Origin: Leuctra nigra
Lineage: Eukaryota; Arthropoda; Insecta; Plecoptera; Leuctridae
Reading direction: 5' to 3'
Assembly (NCBI GenBank): GCA_934045905.1
Contig: OW203763.1
Coordinates: 17,552,948 to 17,616,947 of the forward strand
DNA: 64,000 nucleotides
Shown here: piece by piece, positions 60,905-64,000 of the stretch
How the letters are laid out: the number at the start of each line of letters is the position of its first letter
How positions within the stretch are numbered: the stretch's first letter is position 1
Translations under genes and position numbers: made by a program
Notes under the pieces: generated by a model
Seen by the model: the letters and a program-made list of their open reading frames with translations, nothing else
Database searches by the model: none
Told to the model about the DNA's origin: nothing

Positions 60905-63900
60905 ATGTCTGTCCGTTGCATACAATTATTTCGTAATAATGCATATAATTATTGTACAGTGCTAAAAGCTGTTCTAATTACATACTTTTATTATTCTGGA
61001 TCAATACTGTGTCTATTTTTCATTATTAAATTACTTTATTTAATTTGTAGAAAAGGCAAAGATTGGAAACACAATAAACCTTGTCCAAAATTACTTTTCA
61101 TCAACTTAGATTCGGACTGTAATTCGAACACAATCAATTTTTATTTCGTGTACTGTAAATGTGTGGTGATAGCAAAGCATTGCTGCAAGAGAGTAAAAAG
61201 AGAATTAATTGTAAAATCCAGTGCTAATCGAATCATGCACACATGCACCCCACAGAATATTGGTATAGATAACAAGAAGTAAAGAGTTCACCAATCGAAC
61301 TTTTTATTGCATTAATTAACCTCAATCGTAATGGTTTTATTAAGATGCTTCCTCATCCAGTGGTTTTTGTGCACTACGAAGCTGAGTGGAAATTGGAAAT
61401 GGGTTTTATTTCCAGCACTCGAATGCAAGGAAGCAAAAGCAATGTAGTCACCAAGAAGCCAATCACAAGAGGAGATGAAATCGCCCCATTCGTCGCGATA
61501 ACTTAGGAAATTAAATCTAGAAGACGTCATTTCACACTCAATCTCCGCAAATGTACACAAGACATTGTAATTTTGGATGGAATAAATAATTATATTTTCA
61601 AGTTGATTTTCTTTATTTTAATATCTAGACTAGATTCTGTGGTTCTGGTAATTGATAAGAATTACATTTTATTTCAATCTGAGCAAAATACTCTTTTACG
61701 ATATGTGTTATGTCATGCATTCCATTACAAAATCATTGCATCTCCCTGATTTGATGTAAATGTGAACTGGAATTGGAAATGATTCTATAGATTGTGCTCG
61801 AGCAGGAAATGGGAACGGTTTCGTATTCCGACTTCCCCATGGGATTAGCACAACCACACAACGTAATAATGCGGAATCAAACATGGATTTCAAATACCAA
61901 TGTAGTGGAGAATGTCCACTGAAGCAAGTAATAACATATAACAGATCAGTTTTTGATGCTTTACTCACTTTTGTGCCGTGTTCTGGAAAAGTCGTTCTAG
62001 ATTGTTGTCCTCAAACTCTTCTACTCCCTCATCTGGAACATCATATTTAAATTTTAGGTATCACCTATCATTATCATTACTGCTGAGCAAAATGAATAAG
62101 AGTTGAAACTCTGATAATATAACGATGATGAAAATTAGTGTGAACTTTTTTGCGTGATATTACTGTGTTATTTATTAAACTTTAGTTAACTTTTGAGACT
62201 TATGGAGCAAGGAACATTCAGTTCAATTTACTCCTTCTCCTGGGACTATTTTGTACACATTTGAAAAGACGAGTGACAAAGCGGACCATAATCAAACTTA
62301 TTATTTTACATATTAATAATACGGTATATTTGGTATTCTGAAACATATAACATTTGAAAGCTGATGCTGAATAAGAAGTTACTGACGAAACCTTTATCAA
62401 TCACTTAGTCGTGTCTGGTAGATGGGTAACTAAAAATGTTTCCTGGACTTAAATTGTTTTCTCTGAACAAAAGTGTCTGTTATATTCCATTTCCATTGAT
62501 ATATTTCCTGTTATGGCTTCACTGGAGACAAGTTCGCGTAAGTACATGTTCTACGTCATATCCTGACGTTCTGACAGACGAGCAATCCTAATCCTTTGCC
62601 TCTTCTGTGACAGTCTAGTTGAAATTACATAGCTCTAAAGATTCAATAGAAATCTCAACCCTGGGCTATCTTGAGGGATCACTTTTCAGCTTTCCATTCA
62701 GAATTTCTAATTTCCTCCTCTCGTAAGATTGAGGGGCATCCTCTCCTCTCCATCGTTTTTCATTGCAAATGTCGTAAATTGACATCAGACATCGTCTCTT
62801 TGAAATCACGAAATCTTTACTTTGAAAAGACGTGGAATGCAAGATTACATTTTTATAATGGATTATTTATTCATTAATTTTTAACACGTTTCTGTAGATT
62901 TCTTTTTTCCGGCGGTAATATTTCTATATTTTGTAAAAGTCTGACAACAATTGAATCATTTTCCACCATTCCAAAGTCGTCTTAAAACCAGCGCGGGACA
63001 AATACATAGAGTTCACTTTTCAACACGAAAAAAAAATACGAACGGAGATGAAAATCTGAGAAAAATAACTGCCGGATGAGAATTTTCAAATAACTTTATT
63101 TCCGAGAGTTTCTTTGTGATTCTTCATGGAGAGGTGGTTTTGAATTGAGGATTGTTTGAACGGTATGATTTTTTCTACCTTGAATCTGATATTCTGATTT
63201 CTGTGTCAAGAAGATTTCTTTGCGTCTACAGCATCTCCGTCTATGTCTCTGGGGACATCATGGATGCTATCACACTCAAGTATTTCTCTTCCTTGTACTT
63301 TGCTTTTCTCAATGTGATATTCTCTAAGGATACCTGACCTATGCAAGAAGGTTCAGTGAAAACTAAACTAAGAAAATGGAGATTCCTGGCGTGAAATATG
63401 AAAGGGGTCGAACGAAGCGCCGGATCTGTTAATTTGCTTGATATCGGTATTCGATGTAATTAAGAACAACAAAAATGTTGTCAGTGAAAGTTATGACATA
63501 AAGTTGTTCAGGTAAATCTCGTTAAAAAAGTTTTGAAAGCTCAGAGAGACACAGCTGAATTTTGTTTTACTTTTTAGGCTGAGAATTTGTTTCCTCTTAT
63601 ATTTAATGGAGAAAATTTATCAGGCAATTTAAAAATAAAATTAACCGTTTTAAGAAACTCATCTTCTACAGTAATGATATAATATTTTCTGACGCTTTTT
63701 AATCCCGAGCTAATAAAAGCAACACAAGATATAAAAGTACAAAAGCATAGAAAATTCCAATAAGGAGCTGAATTGAATCATTTGTTTAGTTCGCTACGAC
63801 GTTATCAGGTCACATTTTCACTGCCACAAATCGGCCTCCCGTTTCAGAAGATTGAACAATCCGCCGGAGATGAGGTTAGAGAACGAACAACTTGTGATCA

Positions 63901-64000
63901 AGAAAATGAGGAAAAGGAGTTTTTTTTCATAAAGTGGATCAATGTTCATCTCTGGACTTGTAAAATAGAGACATCCAGCATCCCCTGCGGAGTCTGGACC

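Larger units (their letters stand above)
53541..64000. other. Gene-poor AT-rich DNA
   Basis: No gene is supported. It contains hairpins at 54182-54224, 57471-57509 and 60875-60904 and a CT microsatellite at 58569-58587. The 125-codon + strand frame at 60905-61282 starts inside a hairpin and shows no domain. Confidence 0.5.

Noticed and set aside
60905..61282. 125-codon + strand frame
   Set aside because: Starts inside a hairpin and has AT-driven composition; no domain or neighbours to support it.

Overview
The window looks like nuclear DNA of an AT-rich animal genome, most likely an insect; a hemipteran would fit, but the sequence alone does not fix the species. The evidence is eukaryotic gene structure (GT-AG introns of 0.34 to 10.8 kb, no operons), animal-type proteins, and many short non-autonomous DNA transposons, several with C- or G-homopolymer tracts.

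Three protein-coding genes can be supported. (1) A GLD-2-type cytoplasmic poly(A) polymerase on the + strand, 6913-8694, with an uninterrupted reading frame. Its stop codon and 3'UTR start are tandemly duplicated (8649-9014). A transposon-like repeat ends 26 bp before its start codon. (2) A single-exon RING-finger gene of the RNF141 type on the - strand, 13956-14714. (3) A five-exon gene on the - strand spanning 18053-41458. I assembled it from splice sites and matching phases; it encodes a 314-residue four-pass membrane protein carrying the claudin/PMP22 signature. It covers more than a third of the window and is easily missed because the first four coding exons are only 98-165 nt each.

The rest is repeats and unassigned DNA. 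Three elements have short terminal inverted repeats and exact 8-bp target duplications, as expected of hAT-type transposons: 1640-2364, 15070-16066 and 23193-23400. Less certain are a related-looking repeat at 6218-6886, a degraded one at 2680-2938, and a fold-back/MITE at 27984-28706. Retroelement debris includes a decayed LINE reverse transcriptase near 53.06-53.54 kb, a fragment near 49.75 kb on the - strand with a hammerhead-ribozyme-like core of the Penelope type, and tRNA-like SINE heads at 5.4 and 41.1 kb. There is a perfect 8 x 29 bp minisatellite at 21861-22092 and a set of short, perfect, tiny-loop hairpins across the window.

Layout: 1-6.9 kb is repeats and unassigned DNA; 6.9-9.0 kb the GLD-2 gene; 9.0-13.95 kb intergenic; 13.96-14.7 kb the RING gene; 15.07-16.07 kb a hAT-like element; 18.05-41.46 kb the claudin-like gene with repeat-bearing introns; 41.5-42.6 kb its CG-richer upstream region; 42.6-64 kb a gene-poor stretch with retroelement remnants, a CG-rich block near 50.5 kb, and one weak exon-like frame near 47.8 kb. 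The three genes have no evident shared pathway (mRNA tail extension, ubiquitin ligation, membrane/junction protein); their adjacency is probably incidental.
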